Positions 45,695-54,727 of a stretch of DNA of 56,464 nt are shown one piece after another. Below the pieces are notes generated by a model. It did no database searches and had not been told where the DNA came from. It saw only the letters and a program-made list of their open reading frames with translations. Positions within the stretch are counted from its first letter, which is position 1. Each line of letters begins with the position of its first letter. Source of the stretch: Chitinophagaceae bacterium (GTDB lineage Bacteria; Bacteroidota; Bacteroidia; Chitinophagales; UBA10324); assembly GCA_947474435.1 (NCBI GenBank), contig CANJII010000002.1, positions 98,202 through 154,665 on the forward strand. Reading direction: 5' to 3'. Made by a program: the position numbers and the translations under genes.

Positions 45695-47962
45695 CTAACT
45701 CGCCTGCGCCATACGAATAATATTTAAGGCGCCACCGGCTTTAAACCATTCAATCTGCTGCGCATTATAAGTATGGTTCACAGTTATTTCTTCCTTGCTT
45801 GCATCAGCATGATTCAGTACAAGTGTTAATGGAACACCGGGAGTAAAAGATTGTAATCCGATGATATCAATGTTATCGTCTTCCTTAATTTTATTGTAGT
45901 CATCAGGGTTTGAAAAAGTTAAACCCAGCATTCCCTGCTTCTTCAAATTGGTTTCGTGAATACGCGCAAATGATTTCACCAACACTGCACGCACACCTAA
46001 GAATCGAGGTTCCATTGCAGCATGTTCGCGTGAACTTCCTTCGCCATAATTTTCATCACCAACAACTATGCTTCCGATTCCGGCAGCTTTGTATGCGCGC
46101 TGCACTTTCGGAACTTCATCATAAACTCCGGTTAATTGATTCTTAACTGAATTTGTTTTTTCATTGAAGAAATTCAAAGCGCCAATCAACATGTTGTTCG
46201 AAATATTATCTAAGTGACCGCGATATTTTAACCACGGACCAGCCATTGAAATATGATCTGTTGTACATTTTCCCTTTGCCTTAATCAACAATTTCAAACC
46301 AAATAAATCAGTTCCTTCCCAAGCTCTGAAAGCATCTAACAATTGTAAGCGATCAGAATCCGGATTCACTTTTACTTCCACTGAACTTCCATCATCGGCA
46401 GGCGCCTGATATCCTGCATCTTCTACAGCAAAACCTTTTATTGGCATTTCAATTCCTTTTGGTTCCGCCAGTTTTATTTTTTCTCCCTTGCTGTTTGTTA
46501 AAAAATCTGTGAGCGGATTAAAAGTTAAATCACCCGCTATTGCTAAAGCAGTTACAATTTCAGGTGAAGCAACAAACGCATGTGTGTTTGGATTGCCATC
46601 ATTGCGCTTTGCAAAATTTCTATTGAAAGATGTGATGATGGAATTTTTTTTCGTTGGATCAGAAGTGTGTCGTGCCCATTGACCAATACATGGTCCGCAC
46701 GCATTTGCTAAAACAACTCCACCCATTTTTCCGAAAGTATCTAAGTATCCATCGCGTTCAATTGTGAAACGAACCAACTCAGAACCCGGTGTAATGGTGA
46801 ATTCAGATTTTGCATTCAATCCCATTTCAACTGCTTGTTGTGCAACTGATGCGCTTCTCGAAATATCTTCATAAGAAGAGTTGGTGCAACTTCCAATTAA
46901 TCCAACTTCTAATTGCGCAGGCCAGTTATTTTCTTTTACTGCAGCTGCAAATTTCGAAATCGGGAAAGCTAAATCAGGAGTGAAAGGTCCATTGATGTGT
47001 GGTTCCAGTTCACTTAAATTAATTTCAATTACCTGATCAAAATAGTTTTCAGGTGAAGCATAAACTTCAGCATCACCGGTTAAATGTTCTGAAATATTAT
47101 CAGCGAGTTTCGCAATCATTTCACGACCGGTTCCGTTCAGGTAATCAGCCATTTTTTTATCGTAACCGAAAACTGAAGTGGTTGCACCAATCTCAGCGCC
47201 CATGTTGCAAATGGTTCCCTTGCCGGTGCACGAAATACTTTCAGCACCATCACCAAAATATTCAACAATAGCTCCTGTGCCGCCCTTCACAGTCAGAATT
47301 CCCGCAACTTTTAAAATCACATCTTTAGCTGAAGTCCAACCGCTGAGTTTGCCGGTTAATTTTACTCCAATGAGTTTCGGAAATTTTAATTCCCATGCTA
47401 AACCTGCCATTACATCACATGCATCGGCTCCACCAACTCCAATGGCAACCATTCCCAACCCGCCTGCATTTACAGTATGCGAATCGGTACCAATCATCAA
47501 TCCTCCGGGGAAAGCATAATTTTCCAATACCACCTGATGAATAATTCCAGCTCCGGGTTTCCAGAAACCAATGCCGTATTTATCAGAAACAGATGCCAGG
47601 AAATCATACACCTCCTTGTTCTGCGATTTTGCCTTAGCTAAATCAGCAGTTGCTCCTGTTTCAGCTTGTATCAAGTGATCGCAGTGAACAGTAGATGGCA
47701 CTGCAACGGTTGGCCTGCCGGCTTGCATAAATTGCAGCAACGCCATTTGCGCTGTGGCATCCTGCATAGCCACGCGATCAGGCGCAAAATCAACATACGA
47801 TTTTCCGCGTTGATGAATGTGTGTCGCTACTCCTTCCCATAAGTGCGCATATAAAATTTTTTCAGTTAATGTGAGTGGCTTGCCAACCAATTTACGCGCA
47901 GCTTCAATTCGTGAAGGAAACAATTCGTACACCTTCTTTATCATATTAATATCGTATGCCAT
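45695..47962 (-). CDS. acn: Aconitate hydratase (mitochondrial-type)
   Basis: 755 residues, the size of mitochondrial aconitase rather than the longer AcnA or AcnB. The [4Fe-4S] ligands are C359 ([12 protein letters not shown]), C422 and C425 ([11 protein letters not shown]); the 63 and 3 spacings equal those of the mitochondrial enzyme. Other motifs: [44 protein letters not shown] and [19 protein letters not shown]. It converts citrate to isocitrate in the TCA cycle. It is monocistronic with a likely promoter 23 bases upstream. Confidence 0.97.
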   Translation of the reverse strand: MAYDINMIKKVYELFPSRIEAARKLVGKPLTLTEKILYAHLWEGVATHIHQRGKSYVDFAPDRVAMQDATAQMALLQFMQAGRPTVAVPSTVHCDHLIQAETGATADLAKAKSQNKEVYDFLASVSDKYGIGFWKPGAGIIHQVVLENYAFPGGLMIGTDSHTVNAGGLGMVAIGVGGADACDVMAGLAWELKFPKLIGVKLTGKLSGWTSAKDVILKVAGILTVKGGTGAIVEYFGDGAESISCTGKGTICNMGAEIGATTSVFGYDKKMADYLNGTGREMIAKLADNISEHLTGDAEVYASPENYFDQVIEINLSELEPHINGPFTPDLAFPISKFAAAVKENNWPAQLEVGLIGSCTNSSYEDISRSASVAQQAVEMGLNAKSEFTITPGSELVRFTIERDGYLDTFGKMGGVVLANACGPCIGQWARHTSDPTKKNSIITSFNRNFAKRNDGNPNTHAFVASPEIVTALAIAGDLTFNPLTDFLTNSKGEKIKLAEPKGIEMPIKGFAVEDAGYQAPADDGSSVEVKVNPDSDRLQLLDAFRAWEGTDLFGLKLLIKAKGKCTTDHISMAGPWLKYRGHLDNISNNMLIGALNFFNEKTNSVKNQLTGVYDEVPKVQRAYKAAGIGSIVVGDENYGEGSSREHAAMEPRFLGVRAVLVKSFARIHETNLKKQGMLGLTFSNPDDYNKIKEDDNIDIIGLQSFTPGVPLTLVLNHADASKEEITVNHTYNAQQIEWFKAGGALNIIRMAQAS

Positions 47963-47984
47963 GGAAATTATTTTTTTTCAGGCG

Positions 47985-48016
47985 CGAAGATAGTAATGGA
48001 ACACATTTGCTACAAA
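47985..48016 (-). promoter_or_regulatory. Likely promoter of the aconitase gene
   Basis: -33 TTTG (48013-48016), a 20-base spacer and TATCTTCG (47985-47992), one base from the -7 consensus. The ATG lies 23 bases downstream. Confidence 0.5.
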
Positions 48017-48133
48017 GGCAAAAAATAATTATTCCATAGTTTAATTTTCAGCGTGTGATAAACGATGTTTAAACATAGGTTTCCATCTATATAAATGTTC
48101 TAACTTCCTGCTCAGATTTTTGGAAGTATTATA

Positions 48134-48163
48134 CTGATGAAGTACATGCCTTCTTGTTTTAAA
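48134..48163. repeat. 30-bp direct repeat, copy 1 (downstream of the propeller gene)
   Basis: Identical over 30 bases to 49568-49597 and in the same direction. On the minus strand it codes LKQEGMYFI in one frame, that is, part of a T9SS tail, but here it lies in a gene-free gap after the stop codon of the gene at 48178, so it is a remnant or duplication. Confidence 0.9.
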
Positions 48164-48177
48164 AAATAGCTGTGCCT

Positions 48178-49509
48178 TTACTCCTTTATAAACTTACTAA
48201 TCTTAACTTCTCCATGCTTACTCTGCACCTGTAACAAGTAAACTCCTGCGCTCAATGCACTTATATCAATGGTAGTGTTTGAGTTTATTGGTTTTTGTTG
48301 TATCAATTCTCTACCTAATAAATCATTCACACTAATCAGTTTTATTACCTCATTACTAGTAGTTTCAATGGTTATTTCTGATTGAGAGGGATTCGGATAA
48401 ATCTTTACTCCACTTTCATTATCTATCTCATTTATTCCTGTTCCTACATCAACCAATCTTGCTATTTTAAATGCAAGGGTATTTCCGGAATTTGTAAATC
48501 CGCCACCTGAATAATAAGTGTTTTGGAAAACAGCTAAATCAAGGTTACCTCCTGAACCAAATCCTGAATCTACTGCCATTGCCTGTATTCCATTCCAGTA
48601 AAAATGATGATTAGGAAAAGTTGTTCCCCCGTAACTTTCTACAATTAATGTATCCCCATTTGCTTTAATTCTTTCGCCTTGATAGTATGGATAACTCGTT
48701 CCATGCCAAGTAGTATCATCCCAGTAAGCAAGGTAGGTTGTATCGCCGCACACTTTTTCGAACTGACCGGTGATGTAGAGTTTGTTGTTGAATACTTCCA
48801 TGTCATTAACACTCGCAGCATTATGGTTTCCATCTAACATGTCTGTTCCAAAACTGCCACCTATAGCACATAAATTGTTCCAGGTGCTGCCATCCCATGA
48901 TGCAATATTCCAAGCATCTGTATTGCCGGCAAAATCAAAATTGCCACCTGCATATAATTTTCCATTGTAATTTTCCAAACATTCAACAATGCGGGTGCTA
49001 CCCCATAGTCCTCCACCCAATGTATCCCACTGGCTGCCATTCCATTTTAACACTCCGGGATAAAATCTTCCACCGGCAATTAAATCTCCATTGTATATTC
49101 CCAAACTTAAAACATCATCATTTGCGTTAAAGATTATGGAGTGCTGCAGGGTATTAAAATCATATTTATAAATCTTATTATCGCTGCTGCCTACAATCAA
49201 GTCGCCATTATACATGATAGCATCACGGGTATGAACAGCAATAAATGAATCCATCGTTCCCGGAAAAGCAATAAAATCAGTTCCGTCAAATCCTATTGCA
49301 TTGGGGCTGATTATACCTCCGGCTCCATCAAATAAACCAATCATCCAAAGTACATTTCGTTGTGTATCAACCACAAATTTTCTAACACGACAACTTAAGA
49401 ATGACGAATCATCACAATCAATTCCCGGAACAATCGGTCGCCATTCAAAGTTTTGCGCATGGCTGTTAAAGGCAAGAAGCAATAAAATAAAAGTTGTTGT
49501 TTTTTTCAT
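48178..49509 (-). CDS. Surface beta-propeller protein with T9SS type A tail (intact paralog of the poly-G gene)
   Basis: 443 residues, signal peptide 1-18 (ending NSHAQ). Propeller repeats include DLIAGGRFYPGVLKWNGSQWDTLGGG, KLYAGGNFDFAGNTDAWNIASWDGSTW and KLYITGQFEKVCGDTTYLAYWDDTTW. The tail (VKIYPNPSQSEITIE ... LISVNDLLGRELI ... GVYLLQVQSK ... KISKFIKE) directs T9SS export. The turn GGG sites are coded GGT GGA GGA and GGT GGC GGA, not as G runs. It aligns along its whole length with the disrupted gene at 26431-27800. The ATG is 3 bases after the stop codon of an orphan tail fragment. Confidence 0.85.
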   Translation of the reverse strand: MKKTTTFILLLLAFNSHAQNFEWRPIVPGIDCDDSSFLSCRVRKFVVDTQRNVLWMIGLFDGAGGIISPNAIGFDGTDFIAFPGTMDSFIAVHTRDAIMYNGDLIVGSSDNKIYKYDFNTLQHSIIFNANDDVLSLGIYNGDLIAGGRFYPGVLKWNGSQWDTLGGGLWGSTRIVECLENYNGKLYAGGNFDFAGNTDAWNIASWDGSTWNNLCAIGGSFGTDMLDGNHNAASVNDMEVFNNKLYITGQFEKVCGDTTYLAYWDDTTWHGTSYPYYQGERIKANGDTLIVESYGGTTFPNHHFYWNGIQAMAVDSGFGSGGNLDLAVFQNTYYSGGGFTNSGNTLAFKIARLVDVGTGINEIDNESGVKIYPNPSQSEITIETTSNEVIKLISVNDLLGRELIQQKPINSNTTIDISALSAGVYLLQVQSKHGEVKISKFIKE

Positions 49510-49512
49510 TTG

Positions 49513-49752
49513 TTATTCATTTATAGTTATGATAGCTCCCCGATACATTTTGTTCTTCGTATCTAATCTGATGAAGTACATGCCTTCTTGTTTTAAATAG
49601 AAATGGTGTTGCCACCTTCCGTGTGCTAATGTAATCTCTTGGTGGTAAACTTCCTGCCCTTGCAGGTTGCTGATTATAAGTTGACCTATGTCATCATTTC
49701 CGTTATTATAACCTTCGAGTGTGATCCATCCGTCTGTTGGATTTGGAAACAC
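49513..49752 (-). pseudogene. Orphan T9SS type A tail (5'-truncated gene remnant)
   Basis: 79 codons from a GTG that is only nominal; the frame extends to about 49815 before a stop. The content is solely a sorting tail (VFPNPTDGWITLEGY ... IISNLQGQEVYHQEI ... FYLKQEGMYFIRLD ... GAIITINE). There is no signal peptide or upstream domain. The open frame ends 20 bases from the neighbouring barrel gene, so the 5' part has been lost. It ends 3 bases before the propeller gene start and holds copy 2 of the 30-bp repeat. Confidence 0.7.
49568..49597. repeat. 30-bp direct repeat, copy 2 (within the orphan tail)
   Basis: Identical to 48134-48163, same direction, 1434 bases apart, so the two copies bracket the intact propeller gene. 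Confidence 0.9.
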
Positions 49753-49835
49753 ATTAACAGCATATTGAACTGAGTCTGCCTGCTTACCGTTCAGAGTCGG
49801 AAAAACTATTCGTTAATGAATAACCTTATTCTTAT

Positions 49836-51059
49836 TTATTTTCTGCAGAAATTATATTTCAGCCCAACAGATGTTCCGATTAATAAATTATGGGGTGCAG
49901 TAAAAGGGTTTAATCTTTTATCAGGGCGAAGAATATTATTGCTATACGAAGCTTCCACTCCGGTTGCAAAAGATAAATTCTTAAATACTTTTATATCAAC
50001 AGATAGATTTCCTATTCCGGCAATTTCTGATTTTTTCAGTTGAGAAGCAACATCCATATCACCAACAGTAAATCCGCTTTTTATTAATTTTCCATACATG
50101 GCGCCAATGGCCAAACTGAAATTTACATGTGTTTTTAAAATGCCCGACCAACATTCAACACCATATCTGATTTTCACAGGTATTTGTGTGTAACGCAACG
50201 ATATTGCATAATCTCTTCGTGTTGGTATTGCTCCGGGTTTTCTCGACAACGAAGTGTAACCATAAGACTGTCCTTCGTCAGAAAAAATATTCCATCCTAA
50301 CTCAGCACTTATATTTCTGTTTATTCTGTATCCGGCATACACACTGAAAGCTTTTTGAATCCGGAATTTATCAATGAAACTGGTATTCTGTGCAAGTGCT
50401 GTATCAGCAAAAGAGGTTCTGTTCAAATTTATTTTTGCTCCTACATAAAATTTATTGCTGCAATTACAGTCAGTGGTATTTACCTTTTGGTCAATTGAAA
50501 CAACGGGAGTAAGTACTTTTACTGAGTTTTCAACTTTCGAAGCAAAATCATTTTGATTTTCAAAATTTACAAATGAATTAATCAATGGAAGATCAACTAT
50601 CGAATTTGAATTTTCGTTTGTCACTAAAATTTCCTGAATTGATGATACAGAAAAAATTGATTCAACAACATTCAAATTAACATTATCAGAATTTATTGCT
50701 GAGGCCTGTTTTTCAATTTTAACATCAACATATAAATCAGGATTTACAAATGTGGCAGGAGCAGAATGGCTCTTTTGTTTTAACTGCACTTTTTCATCCG
50801 GCATTTTACCGCTTGTGTTCGAAACTTTTTTTCGGGTAGCTACGGGATCTAAAACTGCGGTCAATATAATTCCTGTTAAAAGCACAACTCCTATTAACAC
50901 ACCAACCACTCTGCGCCTTTTGTGCGCAACAAGTGCTGCTTCGCGGTCGAGCCCGGCAGATACGCGATACCAAACCCTTGAACGGGGTTCAACTCGCAAT
51001 CCGCTTAACTTTTCGCGAAAGGCTTTGTCGGTGCTATGATCAAAGAACTGCTGCGGCAT
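49836..51059 (-). CDS. Membrane-anchored protein with C-terminal outer-membrane-type beta-barrel domain (probable sigma-factor partner)
   Basis: 407 residues. A cytosolic-like N-terminus (1-48, MPQQFFDHSTDKAFREKLSG) precedes one membrane helix (about 50-70, VVGVLIGVVLLTGIILTAVL), a low-complexity linker (72-185) and a PF13568-like porin domain (190-407; FYVGAKINLNRTSF, FSVYAGYRINRNISAELGWNI, YTQIPVKIRYGVE, LLIGTSVGLKYNF). The gene overlaps the upstream ECF sigma gene by 20 bases, an arrangement usual for anti-sigma factors. The N-terminal segment may bind the sigma factor, but no zinc-type anti-sigma motif is visible. Confidence 0.7.
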   Translation of the reverse strand: MPQQFFDHSTDKAFREKLSGLRVEPRSRVWYRVSAGLDREAALVAHKRRRVVGVLIGVVLLTGIILTAVLDPVATRKKVSNTSGKMPDEKVQLKQKSHSAPATFVNPDLYVDVKIEKQASAINSDNVNLNVVESIFSVSSIQEILVTNENSNSIVDLPLINSFVNFENQNDFASKVENSVKVLTPVVSIDQKVNTTDCNCSNKFYVGAKINLNRTSFADTALAQNTSFIDKFRIQKAFSVYAGYRINRNISAELGWNIFSDEGQSYGYTSLSRKPGAIPTRRDYAISLRYTQIPVKIRYGVECWSGILKTHVNFSLAIGAMYGKLIKSGFTVGDMDVASQLKKSEIAGIGNLSVDIKVFKNLSFATGVEASYSNNILRPDKRLNPFTAPHNLLIGTSVGLKYNFCRK

Positions 51060-51615
51060 ATTGTACTTTATTGGTTTGCACGACCATCTTTTGTAAAATG
51101 TGGCGCGCTCTTGCTAATTGTGATTTGGAGGTTCCTTCGTTTATGTTCATCATCTCAGCAATCTCCTTGTGTGTGTATCCTTCAATGGAATAAAGGTTAA
51201 AAACAGTTCTGTATCCCGGTGATAAACTCTGTATCAATTTCAATAAATCATCTGCTGCCAACTGACTGAAACAATCTTCCTGCACAATGTGCATCGGCAC
51301 ATTTTCAACATCGTACATTTCACTCATCATCTTATTTTTCCGCAAACACTCTATGGCTGTGTTAACGAATATCCGTTTCATCCACCCCTCAAATGATCCT
51401 TCGTTTCTGAAATTTTTAAGGTTGTTAAAAATCTTTATAAATCCTTCCTGCAACATGTCTTCAGCCTGGTAATAATCGTTTGCATATCTTAAACAAATAG
51501 CAAACATGGTTGAGCCATGCTGGTTGTACAGACTTTCCTGATACTTGCGTTCACCGCGCAGGCATCCGGTTATTAAGTCAGTGTCAGAATAATGGTGCTT
51601 GATTCTGAATTTCAT
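51040..51615 (-). CDS. ECF RNA polymerase sigma factor
   Basis: 191 residues. Sigma region 2 (about 20-90; ESLYNQHGSTMFAICLRYANDYYQAEDMLQEGFIKIFNNL, SFEGWMKRIFVNTAIECLRK) and region 4 (about 125-180; LSPGYRTVFNLYSIEGYTHKEIAEMMNINEGTSKSQLARAR) are both complete. It would direct polymerase to a small regulon. The downstream barrel/anchor gene overlaps it by 20 bases and is likely its regulator. It has a good promoter at 51637-51666, which by itself is of the housekeeping form. Confidence 0.95.
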   Translation of the reverse strand: MKFRIKHHYSDTDLITGCLRGERKYQESLYNQHGSTMFAICLRYANDYYQAEDMLQEGFIKIFNNLKNFRNEGSFEGWMKRIFVNTAIECLRKNKMMSEMYDVENVPMHIVQEDCFSQLAADDLLKLIQSLSPGYRTVFNLYSIEGYTHKEIAEMMNINEGTSKSQLARARHILQKMVVQTNKVQYAAAVL

Positions 51616-51636
51616 TCGAATGATATTTTACAGAGT

Positions 51637-51666
51637 TAAAGGTAAGCAAAAGAGTTGCAAGTCAAA
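51637..51666 (-). promoter_or_regulatory. Promoter of the ECF sigma gene
   Basis: -33 TTTG (51663-51666), an 18-base spacer and TACCTTTA (51637-51644), one base from the -7 consensus; the ATG follows 21 bases later. Confidence 0.6.
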
Positions 51667-51737
51667 TGTAAAGTAAATGGCATTAAAGTTACCGCTTGAT
51701 AATATTTATACCATTGTTTGAAAAGTGTCTGTTCGTT

Positions 51738-52322
51738 TTATTCGGCAAATTCCGACTCCAGAAATTCCTTCATTTTTGCAAACGCACGGGCCCGGTGACT
51801 TATTGCGCTCTTTTCATCAGCCGTCATTTCAGCAAAAGTTTTAGTAAAACCATCGGGTTGAAAAATCGGATCGTATCCAAACCCGTTTGCGCCTCTCTTT
51901 TTATTAGTAATTATTCCTTTAATAATTCCCTCATACAAAAATTCTTTTCCGTCAATAACCAACGCAATTACTGTTCTGAATTGTGCATTTCTGTTTGTTA
52001 AATTATTCATCTCAGCTAAAACTTTAGCCATATTATCTTCTGCATCTTTTTCTTCACCTGCGTAACGCGCACTTAAAGCACCGGGTGCGCCATTCAATGC
52101 CTCAACTTCCAATCCTGTATCTTCCGAAAAACAATTCATATTAAATTCCTGATAAATGTGATTTGCCTTTTCCAACGCATTTTCTTCCAACAACATTGTT
52201 GACTCTTCCAATTCCAAATCATAATTCAAATCAGCCAGTGTTATCAATTCGTGTTGTGACCCAATCAGCCGATTGATTTCATCAACTTTATTTTTGTTTT
52301 GTGTGGCGAATAATAATTTCAA
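51738..52322 (-). CDS. rdgB: Non-canonical purine NTP pyrophosphatase (RdgB/HAM1)
   Basis: 194 residues, typical length. Motifs: LLFATQNKNKVDEI (substrate loop at the N-terminus), FSEDTGLEVEALNGAPGALSARYAGE, GFGYDPIFQPDGFTKTFAEM and SHRARAFAKM. It hydrolyses ITP, dITP and XTP to monophosphates, keeping deaminated purines out of nucleic acids. It lies 10 bases after the unknown gene at 52333 on the same strand, probably cotranscribed. Confidence 0.96.
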   Translation of the reverse strand: MKLLFATQNKNKVDEINRLIGSQHELITLADLNYDLELEESTMLLEENALEKANHIYQEFNMNCFSEDTGLEVEALNGAPGALSARYAGEEKDAEDNMAKVLAEMNNLTNRNAQFRTVIALVIDGKEFLYEGIIKGIITNKKRGANGFGYDPIFQPDGFTKTFAEMTADEKSAISHRARAFAKMKEFLESEFAE

Positions 52323-52332
52323 TTTGAAAATT

Positions 52333-52899
52333 TTAAAGTGAAAATATTTTCTTCAGTACAGGAAACACTACTTTTTTCTTTGCATCAGATTTATACAGTT
52401 CGGAAAAAGAATCTGATTCAATAAAAGCAAAATCGTTAAAAGCGATGATTGCATATTTTGTTGCTTCAATGTGTAATCCCAATTCTGTCGGTGCTATTCC
52501 AAATGCAACCATTGCTTTTGGCTGCAATTCTTGTTTTACCTGTAAAAAACTGAACTCAAAATTTTTCAAATCAATTAACCCAATTTCATTTTCGTTTGAC
52601 TTCAAATTAGTCAGCATCCGTTGAAACATGGTTTCTACCTCAGGAATAAAAAACGGAACACCTTCTCCGTTTGTAATAAATAAAATTTTCTTTTCAAATC
52701 CTCCTCTTAAATTAAATTCAGATTTATGTTTTTCTTTCAGAATAAATAATTCTGTTCCATACAAGTTTTTCAGCATGGAGTTTTCCGAATCAACTATTGT
52801 TTCCAAATCTTTTTTTATTAATGACTTCAAAAATATTGAATTCAGACAAACTGTTTCAGAAAAGAATTTATGATTTGATTTAACTGAAAGTAAATACAT
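52333..52899 (-). CDS. Conserved-looking protein of unknown function upstream of rdgB
   Basis: 188 residues from ATG 52899; starts further in (for example MLKNLYGTEL at residue 42) are possible. No signal peptide or membrane segment. The second half has an alpha/beta look (KKILFITNGEGVPFFIPEVETMFQRML, QELQPKAMVAFGIAPTELGLHIEATKY) and ends AKKKVVFPVLKKIFSL. The pattern reminded me weakly of a DNA polymerase III psi-like (HolD-type) protein of Bacteroidota, but I cannot support that. It is divergent from the acyltransferase gene, 15 bases away. Confidence 0.6.
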   Translation of the reverse strand: MYLLSVKSNHKFFSETVCLNSIFLKSLIKKDLETIVDSENSMLKNLYGTELFILKEKHKSEFNLRGGFEKKILFITNGEGVPFFIPEVETMFQRMLTNLKSNENEIGLIDLKNFEFSFLQVKQELQPKAMVAFGIAPTELGLHIEATKYAIIAFNDFAFIESDSFSELYKSDAKKKVVFPVLKKIFSL

Positions 52900-52914
52900 T
52901 TCGCCCTCGATGTC

Positions 52915-53685
52915 ATGATTATTAATCGCTCCATTTTAATGAATGAATTTTTTTTGTTTTTCTATCGGATTTATAGTTGGTCGCTGTTTCTTGCATTGAT
53001 GTTTTTGTTTCTTCCGTTCATGATTATCGCTGCGTTTTTCGGCATTTACATTGGCGGAAGTATTATTTTCTTTCTGATAAAAATATGGGCAATGCTCTGG
53101 TACTTTTTCTGCGGACTCCGGCATGAGAATTCAGGATTGCGACCTGATAAAAAAGATGGTCCGTTTATTTATGTTGCCAATCACGATAGTTATCTGGATG
53201 CACCCATCACCATGCTATCGTTGCACGGGCAGTTTCGGGCGCTTGGAAAAACTGAAATCCGCCGCATTCCTTTTTTCGGATGGATTTACCGGTATGGCGT
53301 TATACTCGTTGACCGCAGTGATAAAGAGAACAGAGCAAAAAGTGTTCGGATTTTAAAACATGTACTTTCAAAAAAAATTAACATCATTATATTCCCTGAA
53401 GGCGGATTTAATTATACTGAAAATCATCTTGGTAAATTTTACGATGGAGCTTTTCGCATCGCCATTGAAACACAAACACCGATTGTGCCGATGGTTTATC
53501 TGAATGTTAAAAATATTTTACCACGCGATTCATTCTTTAAATTATCACCCGGAAAAACAAAAACAATTTTTCTTGAAAAAGTTCCGGTCAACGGAATGAC
53601 AATGGAGAATATTGGTTCATTAAAAGAAACAGTGATAAAAATGATTGAAGCAGAATTAATAAAAAATGAATTCCATAATTTTTAA
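52915..53685 (+). CDS. 1-acyl-sn-glycerol-3-phosphate acyltransferase (PlsC-like)
   Basis: 256 residues from ATG 52915; ATG 52939 (MNEFFLFFYRIYSW) is also good and would leave more promoter room. An N-terminal hydrophobic region (about 12-65) anchors it to the inner membrane. The acyltransferase motifs are NHDSYLDA (H90 and D95, the HX4D catalytic pair), GVILVDRSDKENR, and FPEGGFNYTE. It acylates lysophosphatidic acid or a related lipid. It is the first gene of a plus-strand run of four (gaps 30, 10 and -4 bases). Confidence 0.88.
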   Translation: MIINRSILMNEFFLFFYRIYSWSLFLALMFLFLPFMIIAAFFGIYIGGSIIFFLIKIWAMLWYFFCGLRHENSGLRPDKKDGPFIYVANHDSYLDAPITMLSLHGQFRALGKTEIRRIPFFGWIYRYGVILVDRSDKENRAKSVRILKHVLSKKINIIIFPEGGFNYTENHLGKFYDGAFRIAIETQTPIVPMVYLNVKNILPRDSFFKLSPGKTKTIFLEKVPVNGMTMENIGSLKETVIKMIEAELIKNEFHNF

Positions 53686-53715
53686 TTTTCAATTCATCTT
53701 TGTCCACTTCAGAAA

Positions 53716-54717
53716 ATGGATTCACTTACACACATAGTAATAGGAATGATTGAAGGCGAATTAATCGCCGGTAAAAAGTTAGGTAAGAAAGCAATGTTGT
53801 TTGGAGCCATTGCCAACAGTTTGCCTGATATAGATGTAGTCACTGCTTTTTTTGTTTCAGTAGATAAAAGTTTGCTTCAACACAGAGGCTTTACTCATTC
53901 CATTTTATTTGCCATACTTATTTCAATTGCGGCAGCCTATTTATTCAGTAAAAGAAACCAGTCACTTGAATTTTCAGGTTGGTTAATGCTTTGGGGTTGT
54001 GGGTTATTCTCTCACATTTTTATTGACTCGTTAACCGCTTATGGAACAGGTTGGTTTGAACCCTGTACGCACACACGGGTTACTTTCAATACCATTTTTG
54101 TTGCTGATCCGTTTTATACTTTACCATTACTGATTGCAGCAATTGCTTTGTTAATCAAGCGTGGTTTCAGCAGAGGCCGCACAAGTTGGGCGCTCATAGG
54201 CTTGCTGCCATCATTGTGTTATTTGGGCTATACTTTTTATAATAAATCAATGGTCAATAAAATTGCGGAAGAAAATTTTATTCATCAGGAAATAAAACCA
54301 ACACGGTACATAACCACTCCTACTCCTTTAAATAATTTTTTATGGTTCATTCTTGCTGAAGACAATGACGGATATTATACCGGCTATTATTCAGTGTTCG
54401 ATAAAAAGGATACCGTTTCATTTTATTATATCGCAGGAAATCATGAGTTCGGAAATGAATTCATAAATGATGAATCATACAAACGACTCGTTCGTTTCTC
54501 GCAGGGATACTATTGTTTAACAAAGGATAGCGATGGAAATATAAGCTTGCACGATTTGCGATTCGGATTAACTGATTTATTCGGAGCTGAAAAAGAATTC
54601 GTTTTCAATTATGATTTGAAAAAAGACGGAGATCAGATGGTGATACAACGCGGACGAATGAAAGCAATCAGTTCCGAATCGTTTAAAAAATTAATTGAAC
54701 GGATAAAAGGAATTTGA
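53716..54717 (+). CDS. YdjM-type membrane-bound metal-dependent hydrolase
   Basis: 333 residues. The N-terminal PF04307 domain has MDSLTHIVIGMIEGEL, NSLPDIDVVTAFF, LLQHRGFTHSILFAIL and GLFSHIFIDSLTAYGTGWFEP, with the conserved His/Asp set and four membrane helices (to about residue 185). The last 150 residues are soluble. The family is linked to membrane or LPS maintenance (YdjM in E. coli is SOS-regulated), but its reaction is not known. It is second in the cluster with acyltransferase and deacetylase genes. Confidence 0.87.
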   Translation: MDSLTHIVIGMIEGELIAGKKLGKKAMLFGAIANSLPDIDVVTAFFVSVDKSLLQHRGFTHSILFAILISIAAAYLFSKRNQSLEFSGWLMLWGCGLFSHIFIDSLTAYGTGWFEPCTHTRVTFNTIFVADPFYTLPLLIAAIALLIKRGFSRGRTSWALIGLLPSLCYLGYTFYNKSMVNKIAEENFIHQEIKPTRYITTPTPLNNFLWFILAEDNDGYYTGYYSVFDKKDTVSFYYIAGNHEFGNEFINDESYKRLVRFSQGYYCLTKDSDGNISLHDLRFGLTDLFGAEKEFVFNYDLKKDGDQMVIQRGRMKAISSESFKKLIERIKGI

Positions 54718-54727
54718 AGAGTTATAA

